From assembly GCF_963422355.1 (NCBI RefSeq), contig NC_085101.1, forward strand, positions 2,461,701-2,525,700: 64,000 bases of DNA, written 5' to 3'. The notes beneath the pieces were generated by a model. That model did no database searches. It was not told where the DNA came from and worked only from the letters and a program-made list of their open reading frames with translations. This DNA comes from Corticium candelabrum. Its lineage: Eukaryota > Porifera > Homoscleromorpha > Homosclerophorida > Plakinidae. Shown here piece after piece: positions 27,326 to 47,395 of this stretch. Within the stretch, counting starts at the first letter, position 1, and every line of letters starts with the position of its first letter. The position numbers and the translations under genes were made by a program.

Positions 27326-28055
27326 TAGATATTTGGCAATCAATTAGAGCTGGGCGTATGCGTTTACATAGCGAACGCAAGCTAAAGCTGTTAATGGAAA
27401 TACTGAAAATTTTCGTACTAGATGCATTGTGAGATGATCATAGAATCGAGAAAGTGTATGTCTTTCTCTTTAAAATCAATGCATAATATATTTTGGTAAA
27501 GCCATGGAAGTCTTCTTACATATGCATATTTATGAATGTACACTAGTTGAGTCAATTTCAGCTTATCTTTTAATTAGTCGTTGACCGTTATCTAGTAAGT
27601 CTCATATATTTGCAACTCTCTTGCGTACATGTCTGAGCATCACTTCTTTGCTATTTGTCTAGTTTGTACTTCTACGTAATAACTGCCTAGCTACTGATGC
27701 AGCCGATTAGACTATTTTACAGATACGTGTATATGAAGGTTCGCAGAATTCTCGACTTTTCAACCAACCATCATTCCAGACTATACGCCTTGTAACAACT
27801 TGAATCTTGCAATATCTCTTTGTGATTCATAGTCTCAAACGACGTTTATTATTCATGTGATTCAACGTATGAACAATGATCTGACACCAATAGGTAGCCT
27901 ATTATTTATTGCAATACTATAGTTTCCTCGAAAGAATAAATCTTTAGCTTAGCAACTACAATTCTATTATACATGAGAGGTGAGGTATCTACGCTACCAG
28001 CATGACCCTTGCCTAAGTAGCGGACCTCACCTTTCATATCTGCAACACAATTACG
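27326..28055. other. non-coding stretch upstream of gene C
   Basis: Partly homologous to 11,080-11,200 (CTTTGTGATTCATAGTCTCAAACGACGTTTATTATTC in degenerate form). No gene recognised. Confidence 0.4.
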
Positions 28056-28172
28056 CGCCACGCCTTACGGAAACCGGAAAGCGGAACGCGAAACTGTGTT
28101 ACCGTAGCGGACTGCATGGATATATAGTTTTACACCGGTTACTGCAGTCAGTAGTCATTTATCAGTTTCAGG
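28056..28172 (+). promoter_or_regulatory. proximal promoter of gene C
   Basis: Third copy of the conserved promoter: CGCCACGCC, AAACCGGAAAGCGGAA, a TATA-like GGATATATAG and CGGTTACTGCAGTCAGT before ATG. Conservation of these blocks despite general divergence argues for function. Confidence 0.55.
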
Positions 28173-35399
<7,227 letters not shown>

Positions 35400-35747
35400 T
35401 TAAGTGCAAGCTCTGGGCAAGCTGGTTGGATTCTGTGTTTGTCATGATAGTTGTTTGTTGCGTCTGTAGTTAGGCTTTACAGAAGCTCATCTGCTTATTA
35501 TGGACATCTAGTAGACAGTAGACCGTTATTAGTAAAGGTGGTTGTCGCTGGAAGCTGCGCATGTAGCTATAGTATGGCTTTATCGCTTGTCTGATTGTGC
35601 AATTATTGTCATTGCAAACGTAAATCATTATTCACACTTGTTTTTGTGCATTTTCTTTCTTCTTCTTTGTATAGCACATTTACATTTTGAGTCTTCTCAG
35701 TATATGTAGCATGTATACTGTAGATATCTATGAAGAGTATCACGTTA

Positions 35748-35912
35748 CAACGCTGGATCCAGGAATTTTTGAAAGAGGGTGTTCACCATTAGCAGTTATT
35801 TATAGCATTACTAATTTTCTCTTTTCTAATGAAATTATATAAAATTACTGAATCATGTTTATTGAAAAAGAGGGGTTGTAACCCCTTGAAACCCCCTCTG
35901 GATCCAGCCCTG
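35748..35912 (+). mobile_element. MITE, copy 1
   Basis: A 165-bp element flanked by ACGTTA on both sides (35,742-35,747 and 35,913-35,918). Its ends read CTGGATCCAGGA and, in reverse complement, CAGGGCTGGATCCAGA. The interior includes ATTTATAGCATTACTAATTT. It is non-coding and shares its whole length with copy 2. Confidence 0.8.
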
Positions 35913-35918
35913 ACGTTA

Positions 35919-36747
35919 GGAAACGAGGAAGCATGAGTCGATTGAGGCAGTTCTATTGAAGGCAGTCACGTGATGTTTTAGCATTAATTAATTAATTTAT
36001 ATATATATGTAGCAGGAGCGTACCTGGGGCATATTTCAAAGGTCGATTCTACTAGTACTCTAGTGAACCTCACAGTGATATCAGCTCAACTTGCTTTATT
36101 CTAGTGAATATATTTATTAGTTACCATGTCGACATATCTATTAGAAGACATTTGTAATAGTATACCTAAAATAAAGATACACTGCACATTACGCGCCAGC
36201 ATCTGGAGTGTGGGACCCAGGCCAGCACTTCAGCAGTAACAGCTTTGTGTATACAGCTGGTTCAAATGTTGCACGCAGATTCACTCCCAAAGGTGGATCC
36301 AGGATGGGCACTGTATGGGGGCACGTGTCCTCCTCCAAGCTGGAGATTACATTGCCAAACGAAAACATCGCAAATTGCTGCTGCCAGACATTCCATTGCA
36401 AGAGGACTTCAAAGATTCAAGAGTAGACAGTGATAAATAGAAGAAATCTAGGTGGTTGGGTATAGGAGTAATGTAATAGTTGTATATAGATAATAAGTAA
36501 TACTGTACACAATGAGACAGCTAGCTAGAGCTCTAGCAACGAACCCACAGAGTGTCTAAAAATTACAATTTACATTATCTTAGAACACAAGCGGACCTCT
36601 CCCCCGATCCCCTCATACGTACGGGCCTGTGTACACTCTAATCCAAAAATGTGCTATTGCAGTAGACTCGTGCCAAGTGCTCCTCCTCGCGCACTCCACG
36701 TGTTTTGGCACGTGCTATTTTGTTCCATTTGCCAGGAGGACTGTTAA
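35919..36747. other. non-coding stretch between two MITEs
   Basis: No gene recognised. GGTGGATCCAGGATGGG near 36,292 recalls the MITE end but lacks a partner. Confidence 0.35.
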
Positions 36748-36752
36748 CATAT

Positions 36753-36920
36753 CAGGGCCGGACTGAGAGGGAAGGTTCAGGGGGTTGCCACCTCCTCTTT
36801 TCCAATAGGCGTGGTTCAATAATTTCATATAATTTCATTAGAAAAGAAAAAATTAGTAATGCTATAAATAACTGATACCAGGTGAACCCCCTCTTTCAAA
36901 AATTCCAGGATCCGGCCCTG
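36753..36920 (-). mobile_element. MITE, copy 2, opposite orientation
   Basis: A 168-bp element flanked by CATAT (36,748-36,752 and 36,921-36,925), with ends CAGGGCCGGA and TCCGGCCCTG. Its reverse complement matches copy 1 along the interior (GAAAGAGGGGGTTCACC, TATAGCATTACTAATTT). Different flanking duplications show two independent insertions of one family. Confidence 0.82.
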
Positions 36921-36925
36921 CATAT

Positions 36926-38991
36926 TATGTCATGTGACCATTTATTTTATTAGTTTAATTAGAAACCGATCCTGTAGATTGTTGCCACCTGCACTGATAA
37001 TATGATGTCGAGTAATTAGTCTCACGAGAGCACTACGCTAGACGTCGCCAGCCAACACAAAAAGGACAAGTCTTTACGCTCTTTCTAGAGACTGTTCAGA
37101 AATTAGAATTACAAAGGTAGATCGCTTTCGTTGCGACGAGCGAAAGCCTCGCTTCATGAACATTGTAGCTTCACTATCTAGCGGTAGCGAATGCACCTTG
37201 TACGCGCTCCTATCGTCTATTGGCTACCATTCACTTTGTACTGAACAGCTGGAGACATCTCTGTCAATTCTAGCCGGAGAAGACGTTATCGTCAAGATGT
37301 CCACAGCAGAGCTGTCAAACAACACTAATGAGCTTGCACCTTGCGAGACGACTAATTGTCAAGGTAATTGCTGTAGTGCGAGCTAATAATAGCGTATGAA
37401 AGTACGCATGCGCTGACTTGTCTAGAACTAGATCGAGTTCGTTGTGTTGTGTTCATAGAGCACTGCTAATAAACCAGCACAAACACTACAATTGCTACTC
37501 AATTCATTCTAATAAGATACTACGCGTGCCTTTATAACAAAATTTTTCGTCCCGCGCTACAGTTTTGACCAATCAACACACCGAAAACCTACCACGTGAA
37601 GAACTAGTTGTTCACATGACATAATAAGTTACCAGTCCTTCTCCTGGCAAGTGGAACGTGGAGCACGTGGAGCGCGCAAGGAGGAGGACTGTATACAAGT
37701 CTACTATTTCAGCACACCTACGTGTTCAGTTTAGTTGAAGTCGCAAACGGCACAAAGCACAGGTGCTGTTTTGCGTCATGTGCTGTTTCAGCACACCATG
37801 GCGTTCGCTTTAGCACACCCCGCGATCAAATCTACTTGGTCGTAATTTGACATTGTATTATATTTGATACTCTAAACACCACGCCTGTCCTCTCCCGTTC
37901 ACTATCTACCATAGAATGGTTAGCAACTTACGCTACGCCAATTGAGCGTATAGGAGATAAAAGTATGGAGCGCCAACGCGGACACAGCGATGATACGAAT
38001 CGACCAGCGATGACAAGTTTGAGGACTGTTGCCCAAGACTTGGCAAGTTCTGTCGACAGAATAGACTTTGGCGCAAAATGGCTAATTTATTAAAAGCGAG
38101 TACCAAATCCGGGCTTTGTTGATGTCATGTGATCAGAGCAACGCATTTACTTTTATTTAGATATCTTAATTGCTAAGCTGCCTGTCTGTCTACATGCTTC
38201 AAACGCTTATTCCAGTGCTGTTTGTCTGTTTTAATTACTGTGCACTTATACACAATTCTACCTAATATTTGAGCATAATTAAGAAATTTACAACCATAGA
38301 TGGCAAGATTATTGTTAGAGATACGCTGCCAACGTAAGTGCTGTATACAGAATAGCGACGCTGCTGTGCATGTCCTGTCACTTAAAGCTTGAAGAGATCG
38401 AAGAACTGGAGATGAAACTAAAACTAAGACGCGTGCGCGTTTACCAGATTCTATATTCACGACTCTGGCGTGCACTTAGCGCCATTTCACACCCTCATAC
38501 TCAGCGCTAACTTTATTGCACTTAGCATAAACAATTACTGCTAAACCAATCAGAATTTAGAGCTAACATTCCCAATCTAAGACTCTGATTGTCTTAGAAC
38601 GCTATTTCCGAAATAATTTTTGTACCGGTCTGGTTCAGACTAGATTGGCGCTCTTTGCGCGCTCCCTGGGCTGAAAGTTCAAAGATACTTTTAACCGCCT
38701 CTGAGGTTTGATTGTGTTGACATAAGTACCTGCATTATTAAGAATCAATTACTTTAGTCATGATTGAAAGCAATTTGCTGAATGAAAGCAATTTGCTTTG
38801 TTCTGTTTGTTCCTCTTCTGACTCTTTGTTATCTACAGCCAATCAATTAATTTATAGTGTACATATACATACAAAAAATTTCATATTTCTTCCGCTATGG
38901 ATTTGTTGTTGTTTAATGAAGATGCCATTTTCTCCAATTGAACTGCAGCACTTGTTTTTTTGGTTTATTGCTCTGTGATTCTACTTTGTGC
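36926..38991. other. non-coding stretch
   Basis: Short ORFs only (for example 37,156-37,386), without recognisable domains. No RNA gene or repeat end seen. Confidence 0.35.
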
Positions 38992-39513
38992 TGGTCTGAA
39001 TGCATGAGCAGTCTACAATGCCAGCATCAAATTGAACCAAAAGATAGATATACAACATCCAACAATAGAGCAGACATTGTTGTGTTTGACTCAACATGTG
39101 GGGGAAATGTCGAGCTTGATGTGGCCCTTGCTCACCCCTGGAGCCAGGACATTCTGCGAAGTGCAGCAACTACGGATGGAGCTGCAGCAAGAAGAAGAGA
39201 AGACATCAAACATAACAAATATTCTCAAGAGCAGTTGCCTGGAGGGTACACTCCTACCCTTATTCCACTAGTTTTCGAGCACTTTGGTGGGTGGGGAGAA
39301 GAAGCATCAACGTTCCTCAATAAACTTTCCAAACTATATAGAGATGAAGAAGGAAGAAACAATCCCTCAGATTTTAAAACACATTGGAGAAGACGCTTGT
39401 CAGTACAACTTCAGCGTTGCAATGCCTCGGTGTTGGCTAGAAAGATGATCAGAGTAACATATGGACAGAATACTGACCAGAGTTTAGATGTTGTTCAACT
39501 TTCAATTCAGTAA
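38992..39513 (+). pseudogene. retroelement C-terminal restriction-endonuclease-like fragment
   Basis: An open reading frame without a real start carries the pattern NRADIVVFDS, then NVELDVALAHPW, HNKYSQEQLPGGYTPTLIPL, VFEHFGGWGEEA and WRRRLSVQLQRCNASVLARK. This arrangement (Asp in LDV, then K-Y, then Glu in FEHFGGW) is common at the C-terminus of proteins from marine-invertebrate retroelements and resembles a PD-(D/E)XK nuclease fold. That class assignment is from memory of the pattern. The 5' part, including any reverse transcriptase, is missing, so it looks like a 5'-truncated copy. About 150 bp of AT-rich 3' tail follow, ending in (GACA)n. Confidence 0.5.
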
Positions 39514-39666
39514 ACTAAATTTCGGTTTGTAGGCTCCGTAGGGGAGCTTTTTAATGCTAATTGTTATTTGTGTAATTGTAATTGTAGTTGTGACACTTGT
39601 TGTTCATTAGCTGTTACTTTAGTTTCACCTGTATTAGCTTTGATGTATAAAAATATATGAAAATTT

Positions 39667-39667
<1 letters not shown>

Positions 39668-39712
<45 letters not shown>

Positions 39713-39739
39713 AAGGCAGACAGACAAACAGACAGACAG

Positions 39740-39792
<53 letters not shown>

Positions 39793-39796
39793 CACA

Positions 39797-39868
<72 letters not shown>

Positions 39869-39878
39869 TACACACACA
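39668..39878. repeat. (GACA)n-(CA)n microsatellite
   Basis: About 75 bp of GACA units after ATGAAAATTT, then about 130 bp of CA dinucleotides. The right edge runs straight into the truncated receptor copy at ACAGGATCC. Confidence 0.95.
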
Positions 39879-42800
39879 GGATCCTGGTTTTAGGAGGAGT
39901 AGGTAGAACTTTAATCCATGACCCAGTGTCTAATGATATAAATTCCTACCAAACATGGATATACTATGAAGAAACAAACTCTTGGAAAATGATTTATGAT
40001 GTTGCGAATTGGCCTTTAGAGATGACCTGGTTCAGTCTGATGACATTTTGTAGTTCACGAGTCATCATTCAATATCCTGCCGCTAGCAACAGCACTTGAA
40101 TATTTTTGCTTGAACAACTGAGATTGAAACGGGTTACGATTGTGGGCGATGGTGCAAGTTGGACTGATATTGGCAATGAATTTTACGCGGTGGCCGTTGA
40201 AAGCGAGCACTCTTTGTGTTCCTGTAGTCAGGATGTTTCGCTTTCTACCCTATTAACGAAGGAAATCATTTGTGGGGTACAGAATCAGCTGTGTGATAGA
40301 ATATACAACATATCGGTGGGAGAAAGTAGGAAACTACACAATTCCTTCCATTCATGGTCTACATTTAGTTGATGGTTGGTCTGGAAGGACAACAATAGTG
40401 GCTCTGGTCGACGAATGCATTTGGATATATTATGTAAAGAAATCCATTTGGAATAAAACAAAACTCTGCCTTCCACATGCTAGTCGGGAGAAACCTTCTG
40501 ATGTTTCTTTCGAAAGTATTATTTGTTAATGATACCAGAGAGTTCCTTTATATCAATACTTATCGACGTCTAGTCACTGGGCTGCCTGTCTCTAATGGGG
40601 TCGCTTTCGTCGAACAGATAAATGTAGATGATTCACTCTTCAAACAACTGAGAATATCTGAGTTTCGTGAACCATTACTTGGGTATGCTGTACGAGTTGA
40701 CAGTCATGGCAAAAGAGTGAATTATTACATGTCTGATTTCGATGAATCTTGTGGGTCAAGTACGTGGATTCTGCAAAGACGCGATGTAGCGGGAGAACGG
40801 TCATGGCTTTTTGCTAGAATGATCGACACGCTTCGAATTCCATCAGATTACGGATTTCAATATTTGTGGAAAGCACATATTACAGGATTGTCTTTCCATC
40901 CGATGATGTTAGGTCTGCTCTACCAGCCATGTTGTCGATGAACCTACACACGAAGCGATGGCAAATGGAGGGATATCTTAACGTTACAGGAATATCTATA
41001 ACTAAAGAAATTATGAACTCAAATGTTGTAAGCATGCACATGCAGGAAAATGTGTGGCTGATCGTGTCACTCTACTACACAACGTTGATCTCGTCAAAAA
41101 ATCACATACGACAAATATCAAGTCCTACACCTTTCAGAATCCAATTTTCAGTCGTTACTATGAACTCGTCGTCAGTGTTGCTGTTTGGAGGTCGGAATGT
41201 TGACAACGTTGCTTTGAATGATCTTTAGCAATTCTCTCTTACACAAAGAATTTGGAAGAAAGTGAAAATGATCGAATCTGCAATGAGCCTCCCCTCCCCT
41301 CGATATGGTCATGCTGCTGCAGTTATGGGAGTTGACATGTTTGTTTTTGGGGGATATAGCAATAATTATCATAACTATAGTTTAATTAGACACTCGGAAT
41401 TGTGGAGATATAACATGATTAATCATTCGTGGAGCATTTTAGTACCAACCAACTATTCACCTTTCCCTTCTGGTCACTACTATCGTTGTTACTATGCGGC
41501 GACAGCTCGAAGTGGAATGTTATGGATTTCGTATAAATTTTCTTTTGCTACAAGATTTAATCATGATGTTCATTTTGAGTTGTGGATGTTTATTGTTCAC
41601 TTGCGGACTTGGAATTTCGTCGCACTTCAAACAATAGAATTTTTGCCGAGCAACTATTTCTATTCATATCTTAATTTTTGGCAAGGATATTTGCTAAGTT
41701 TGGAGCATTCTAGTTTGACTTATCTAAAGGCGGGATGTCCTGAAGGATTGGGGTCTAGCAACATTTCAAGTGTTTCGTGCGACGTCTGGAAAGTCGGTTT
41801 CTACTCTGATGTGGAGACGAACGAGTGCCGTAAATGTCCAAATGGAACGACGACGAGAAATGAGCGTTCGTCAAGGATGACCGACTGCAACGTTTGCGTT
41901 TCGGGTTACTGTCCTAATGGAAGATGTCTGGTTGTGAGCAACAGGTTAACGCAAGTTCCCGTATGCATGTGCACTATCGGTTTCACTGGTTCTCACTGTC
42001 AAGACGCATCTTATTATTACATTGCAATGGGAGTTATTCTTGTTATAGGTATTATTACTTTATTCGTAAGTGTATTATGGCGAACAAGAAAAAGACGAAA
42101 AGAACGAGAAATGGCTTTCCGTCGTCACATACAAACATTGAATGATGCGTGGCAGATCAGTTGGCAAGAAATAAGACTGCAGGACGAAATAGGAGGAGGA
42201 GCATCGGGAAGGGTGTGGAAAGCGCAATATCGTGATATGGACGTTGCTGTTAAAATGCTGATGGTGGACGACGATCCGCAGTCGTCGTTGGAATTCGTGC
42301 GAGAAATCAATTTATGCAAACAATGCGTCATCTAAATATTGTACTTTTTATCGGAGCGGGTAAAACGAGTGCACAAGCACAACCGTTTCTTGTCGTTGAG
42401 TTTGCACATCGAGGTTCATTACGTCACGCACTGGATGACGTCAGCATTGAAATAAATCAAAATCGTAAAATAGCCTTCACTTTAGACGCTTCGAAAGGAA
42501 TGGAATTTCTTCACCAATTGGACCCACCAAGAATGAGATATGAAGAGTGACAATTTACTAGTAGGTCAAAGTTGGATTGTCAAAGTCGCTGATTTTGGTC
42601 TTGGAAGACTTTTTTGCGATGCACGCAAAAAAGGACAATCAAACCGAAACAATTTATTGAGCAGCAATAATGCAGGAAATGAGCCCCTAGTTGAGATGAG
42701 AGACTTGTGTGAAGATGGTATTGGAACAGTGAGATGGAGTGCACCAGAGTTATCACGACGAGAGAGGTATGATGCATCCATCGATGTCTACAGGTATACT

Positions 42801-43089
42801 CGACGAGTCAACGTCAATTTTATTGTATTCAATAACCTATTTTGTGTTTAGCTTTGGAATTGTGCTTTGGGAGATTTGGTCACGTGGATTTCCTTTCGAG
42901 CAGTATCGGTTTGGTCACGAGGTCGACGACGCCGTGGAAAGAGGTGAGCGTCCCGTCGTTCCAGACGATTGCCCGGAAATGCATGCAAGTCTAATGCAAG
43001 ATTGCTGGGCCGACAATCCTCGTAAACGGCCGTCGTTTAGCGAAGTTGTCAGGTGTCTGGAAAACATGTATGTGGAAGATGCATGCTAG
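39879..43089 (+). pseudogene. kelch/EGF/TKL-kinase receptor, copy 1, truncated and frameshifted
   Basis: Homologous to the intact copy at 47,396-50,899 but missing the first 300 bp or so, including the signal peptide. It still shows kelch-type blades (SPRYGHAAAVMGVDMFVFGG), the cysteine-rich module, an EGF-like module, a membrane segment and kinase motifs. Defects include TGA for Trp at 40,097-40,099 and a 1-bp deletion near 40,240. Others are a 1-bp deletion near 40,866, TAG for Trp at 41,226-41,228, a 1-bp deletion near 42,313, and a 5-bp deletion near 42,536 that removes the HRD catalytic loop. One module Cys is also lost (CDVW instead of CDVC, near 41,788). A 58-bp intron (42,794-42,851) has clear GT...AG ends and contains a stop, confirming the intron position in the family. 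It is not able to make an active kinase. Confidence 0.9.
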
Positions 43090-46000
43090 AGTGACTACAC
43101 GAGCATTTTGAATTTGGCCAATTGCTAGTTTAGTAATGCGTAGGCTCTGTAGCTGCTGCATCTGCTAAGATTTCTAGCATTGGACATTATCTAGAGAATT
43201 AGGAGTTTTGGTAGTGAATTTGTTAGCGCACGTTAGACGACATTTTACTAAACATGCAAGTTCGTTCTGAGTGAACTTCTCTCTACTGAAATAATAAATT
43301 ATATCGATAATAATAGATTCACTGGTATAGCCACAGTCACACTGAATTTCAGATTGCATAGTTATTTTAGTTCTTTCTTTGATCAATTTATGGAGTCCGC
43401 ACTAGGAACACGCAGATAGACTGTCACTTCATGAGATATCAATGAATTGTGCACTTTACATGACGTCATCAACAAATATCACCTGTCGAATGTGTATGCC
43501 TGGCAATGGAAGAAGCTCATATGGCCAGCTCAATTAAGTACTTAGATGTTGCTTTTACTAGGTGATGATAGATAGGCCGTCATGTATAGCTTCTCTGTCA
43601 ACAGCACCTCTTGTCAAATCTACTGGTTCAAATCACTCATCTTCACCTGCAACTGCTCACTTTTCTATTTATAGATCGGTAGCACTGCTATTTTTCGCGG
43701 ATTGTCCAATGCCATGCGAACTCAGAAGGAGTTGGTGTGGGTTGCACCGTCTACATCACACGGTAAGGAGCTAACAGACATGAACAATACCTTCTTAGGG
43801 AAGAAGCAGTAATGTCATGCAATATTTCAATGAGAGCTAATTAGCAGGCATGTAAAAAATTTTAATTTTAATTTAAAATATTTAAAAATATATAAAAATA
43901 TATAAATATGTTTAATATAATTTGAGATTGAAAAGAAGACAGATGCACATATATCTCTGGAAGTGTGGCATGTCCATCGCCACTAGATCACAGAGACGAC
44001 TGCAACCTACTCGTTTCATTTCGTGAAAAACCAGAGTGAAAAGCAAACGCCTGGTCTAGCATGCATTCTGCGCAAGCGCAATAGAAGAACAGTCGATCTG
44101 TTCCGTGTGTTTAGTGAAAACGCCTCCCAACATCTACACCTCTGCCGGTCGTCTAGAACCTCTTCTCTTCCAGAAAAGCTTTCACAATTAACAGAAAAGG
44201 TAAACAAGACGCCCTACGAAGCGAAATTGTTGTCGTAAGTTGGTATGGTCATGTGTTGTGGGTTTTGGCGTAAACACCTAAATGACGTTGAGTTATTTGT
44301 CTTATGGCAGTGTTCGAGTGGGCTTCGGTGAGCAGCACTGCTTTGGTACACACTAATGTAGACAGAATAGAGTGTCACTGTGCATGGCGTTTGTTTACGC
44401 TGAGTCTGAGTATCTGTGTGATCGCTTATTCCTTGTCTAGGCAAATTATTGACACATTAGGTTGCAGGGGGGGGGGGGGTTGGAAGCAAATGTAAAGTGG
44501 TACGGCTTACAGCGCGTTAAGTGAGCGTGTTCACACGGAAGCTATCGCACGCTCATTAGGTTTCCTTTGTTCCAACAACTAGAACACAGACAACTTGCTA
44601 AATAATCTTAATCGAGTTGTTCTTCTCTAACACTTGTAGCACTAAAAACGAAAATTGCTGATTATCGAGCAATGTGGTCACCTCGAATATTTGCGTACGC
44701 CTTATGCACAGTGTGCTAGAACATACATTAGTTATTTCATCATACACACACGAGTGTTTTGGTTTAAAGCTGTTTTAGAGCAAAGTTCTCAATTAAATTA
44801 AGTAGACCGCGCTTTGATACTAAGACTGAAAATCCAAATGACTACATGTGTTTTGAGAAGACTCTAGCGAAGCAAAGAAAAGGAAATCAGAAGGATTTCT
44901 TGAGAGTTCAGATATGAGCCGTAAGAAGTGCTTTTGATAGAATTCACCAGACCTAGCGATCAGTTATGCAAACCGTTTATGCCTGGATTTCGGTTTGCTA
45001 CCTAGGTGTGTGGATCCATTTGTGACTATGTATGTCCATCACGCTAGAAATCAAGGCGGTATAGTCACCCAACGGTATATGCGCTGCATACTGGTCTGTC
45101 TCTCATCAATTGCTCCGTCACATCACCGTATGATTCGTGATGTTCAATTCTCTGATATTAAGAGCCGATGGAAACTGAATCAGATTAAAAGGCGTGGTTA
45201 ATCAGGTTATCTAAATTTGTTTCGTGCTGTATCATAAATGTTATCGCAATCAATATTATTGCTGTTTCTAAACGAAAGAACTGCTGAGTCTTGGGTGTGT
45301 AATTTTTCTTTTAATTCAACTGTAGCACGGCTGTCGATTGGTCCTGGTCAATCGCAGTACTACACGTTTGAGTCAGAGAAAGAGTTGTACTTAATAATAT
45401 ATATATTATTACTAGAGACAGAAAGCAACTAGGATATAGTATACTAGTCTTCGCGTTCGCTGTGAACTCCGGCAAGTAACTGCAAACTCTAAGTAACTAC
45501 TTCAAAGCTTAGTTGTGTCTTTAAGTACTTGCACTAGTTACGGTGACCTCATCTCAGATTAATGATGAGTCACTCTAGACTATGTTTGTGGACATTCAAT
45601 GCATCATTAGCAACTGACGTATTAGTCCTAGAGAGTGAACTTCCAGTTCTACTGCGTGTCAGTGCTGTACTTCTAGTGCTACTATACGTCAGTGATGCAG
45701 ACTAAGTCGGTGGCAAAGTTCAAGATGTGTACGTAATTAATTAACATCGTACCAAATCCGGACATGTATTAGTTAATTAGAATCAGACTTGCTACACAAC
45801 GAAAGCCATCTTGTTACAGTACATGCAGCCGGATTATAATATAATATCGATGAAGTAAAATTGGATTGTAAAATGTCCCAGAAGTACAGGGTGCGGAATA
45901 CAGTCGAGGTAATGCTCATTATTTTAGTAAAGCCTGGTCGTGGGGAAAGACGTTACAATGCAATCGACATACTACGCATTCTCTGGTCATGGGGCATAGA

Positions 46001-47370
46001 ACTGCAACCTGAGGGAAGTACAATCAGAGGGAACTCGAACTTCTGGGAAACAAAGAAAGAAAGTATTAATTACATTAATTATTTATAGTCTATACCGGAC
46101 GTTCTTAGTATTCGCAATCTGGTGAAATTACTAATTCCGAATAATTGTACGGCGATAGCCGTATAGTCTAGTAGTATGCCTTCACCGTAAACTATTTGTT
46201 GGCGAGCAAATATCGGCTGGCTACTCGCAGGGGCTGGACGTAACTTCTAGAAATTGGAGGAGTAAACTTCATGATGCTACAAGAGCACGCCCATTTTTAA
46301 ACAAGCCCACTTTTATGGCATCTTGATTTGAAAAACGGTGAAGTATCTTCTCTATACCTATAAAAGTCTGATCTGTCTGTCTGTCTGTCTTTAACGTTAT
46401 CTCGCCAAAGTTCTGGGTAAATCGTCACGAAACCGTGCATGAAGACAGAGTTCTACACCAAAATGCAAACGCACGTGTCGGTTGTACGAGTCGACGATTT
46501 AGAGGGCTCCTTTGAAGCCCACGAACCCAACCGTATTAGCAAGGATGTTGTTGTTGCTCAAAGTGTGCATGAAGAACTGTAAGTGCACACTGATCGAGTT
46601 CGACGGTAAAGGTGTAGCTTTTTCCGAGCTCTTTTGGGACGGCGCTATTTGCCGCCGCCACTTGCTTTCGAATTTCTCTAGAACGGCGCATTGAATCTCC
46701 ACCAAAATTAGAATGACCTCGGACAGTTTAAAAGGAGCGAGTCGCTTCCTAAGAGGGACGAGTAGACGAGCAAGTTATTTTTGACTATATCCGGGTTCTA
46801 AAAATATTTGTATACGGAAACAAATTATTTGGGAGTTTGCGTTGTTTTCCACTAAATCGTGTTACTTTGCAGTGCAGAACAGGCAAATCAACCACACAAA
46901 ACGTGTGCTAATTAAACGTTAATCCTGCTCTATTTGCCCGGGCAAATCCGTGCCTATAGTTAGTATACTTACTATATACAACATCGGTCCTCACACGTAT
47001 TTACAGTCGGCAATTTTTGTGACCACGCCTACAAATAATGATGACCTATAGCCCGGTCTAGCCAATTCCACGCTACGCCTCTGATAGTCCTCGCTCTTTG
47101 TACAGAAGTAGAGTAGTCCTTATATAGAGCTCTGTCAACGTCTGCTTGTTTGTTTATCTCTCTGTCGGTTTGTGTGTTTGTGATTTTCTGTCTTTTTGCT
47201 GTTTGTATTCCAAAAGAAACGGAAACCAGGTCTATGTATTGCGCAGTTAATACATGTAAGTGCAGATATTCTTGTTTATCAATTAATTTGCCATATTATC
47301 TTTTATTAAATATTTAAGAATGTTGGACAGTCACAGTGTGTTTCTGTTTTATTTATATTTTTTGTTGTTG
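43090..47370. other. non-coding stretch between receptor copies 1 and 2
   Basis: Contains AT-rich DNA (43,850-43,925) and a G13 run at 44,467-44,479. Short ORFs are present but none has a recognisable domain. A weak candidate at 44,023-44,238 reads into a donor-like GTAAACAAG, but I cannot assign it. Confidence 0.35.
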
Positions 47371-47395
47371 TAGCAAGTCATTGACGAATGCCAGC

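Noticed and set aside
36208..36433. Third copy of the MITE near GGTGGATCCAGGATGGG
   Set aside because: Only one end-like motif is present. The interior does not match the two real copies and no second end or target duplication was found.
47336..47395. Upstream extension of the receptor ORF before ATG 47,396
   Set aside because: The extension begins with GTG, contains an acceptor-like TTGTTGTAG and is not conserved in copy 3. The signal peptide starts at 47,396.
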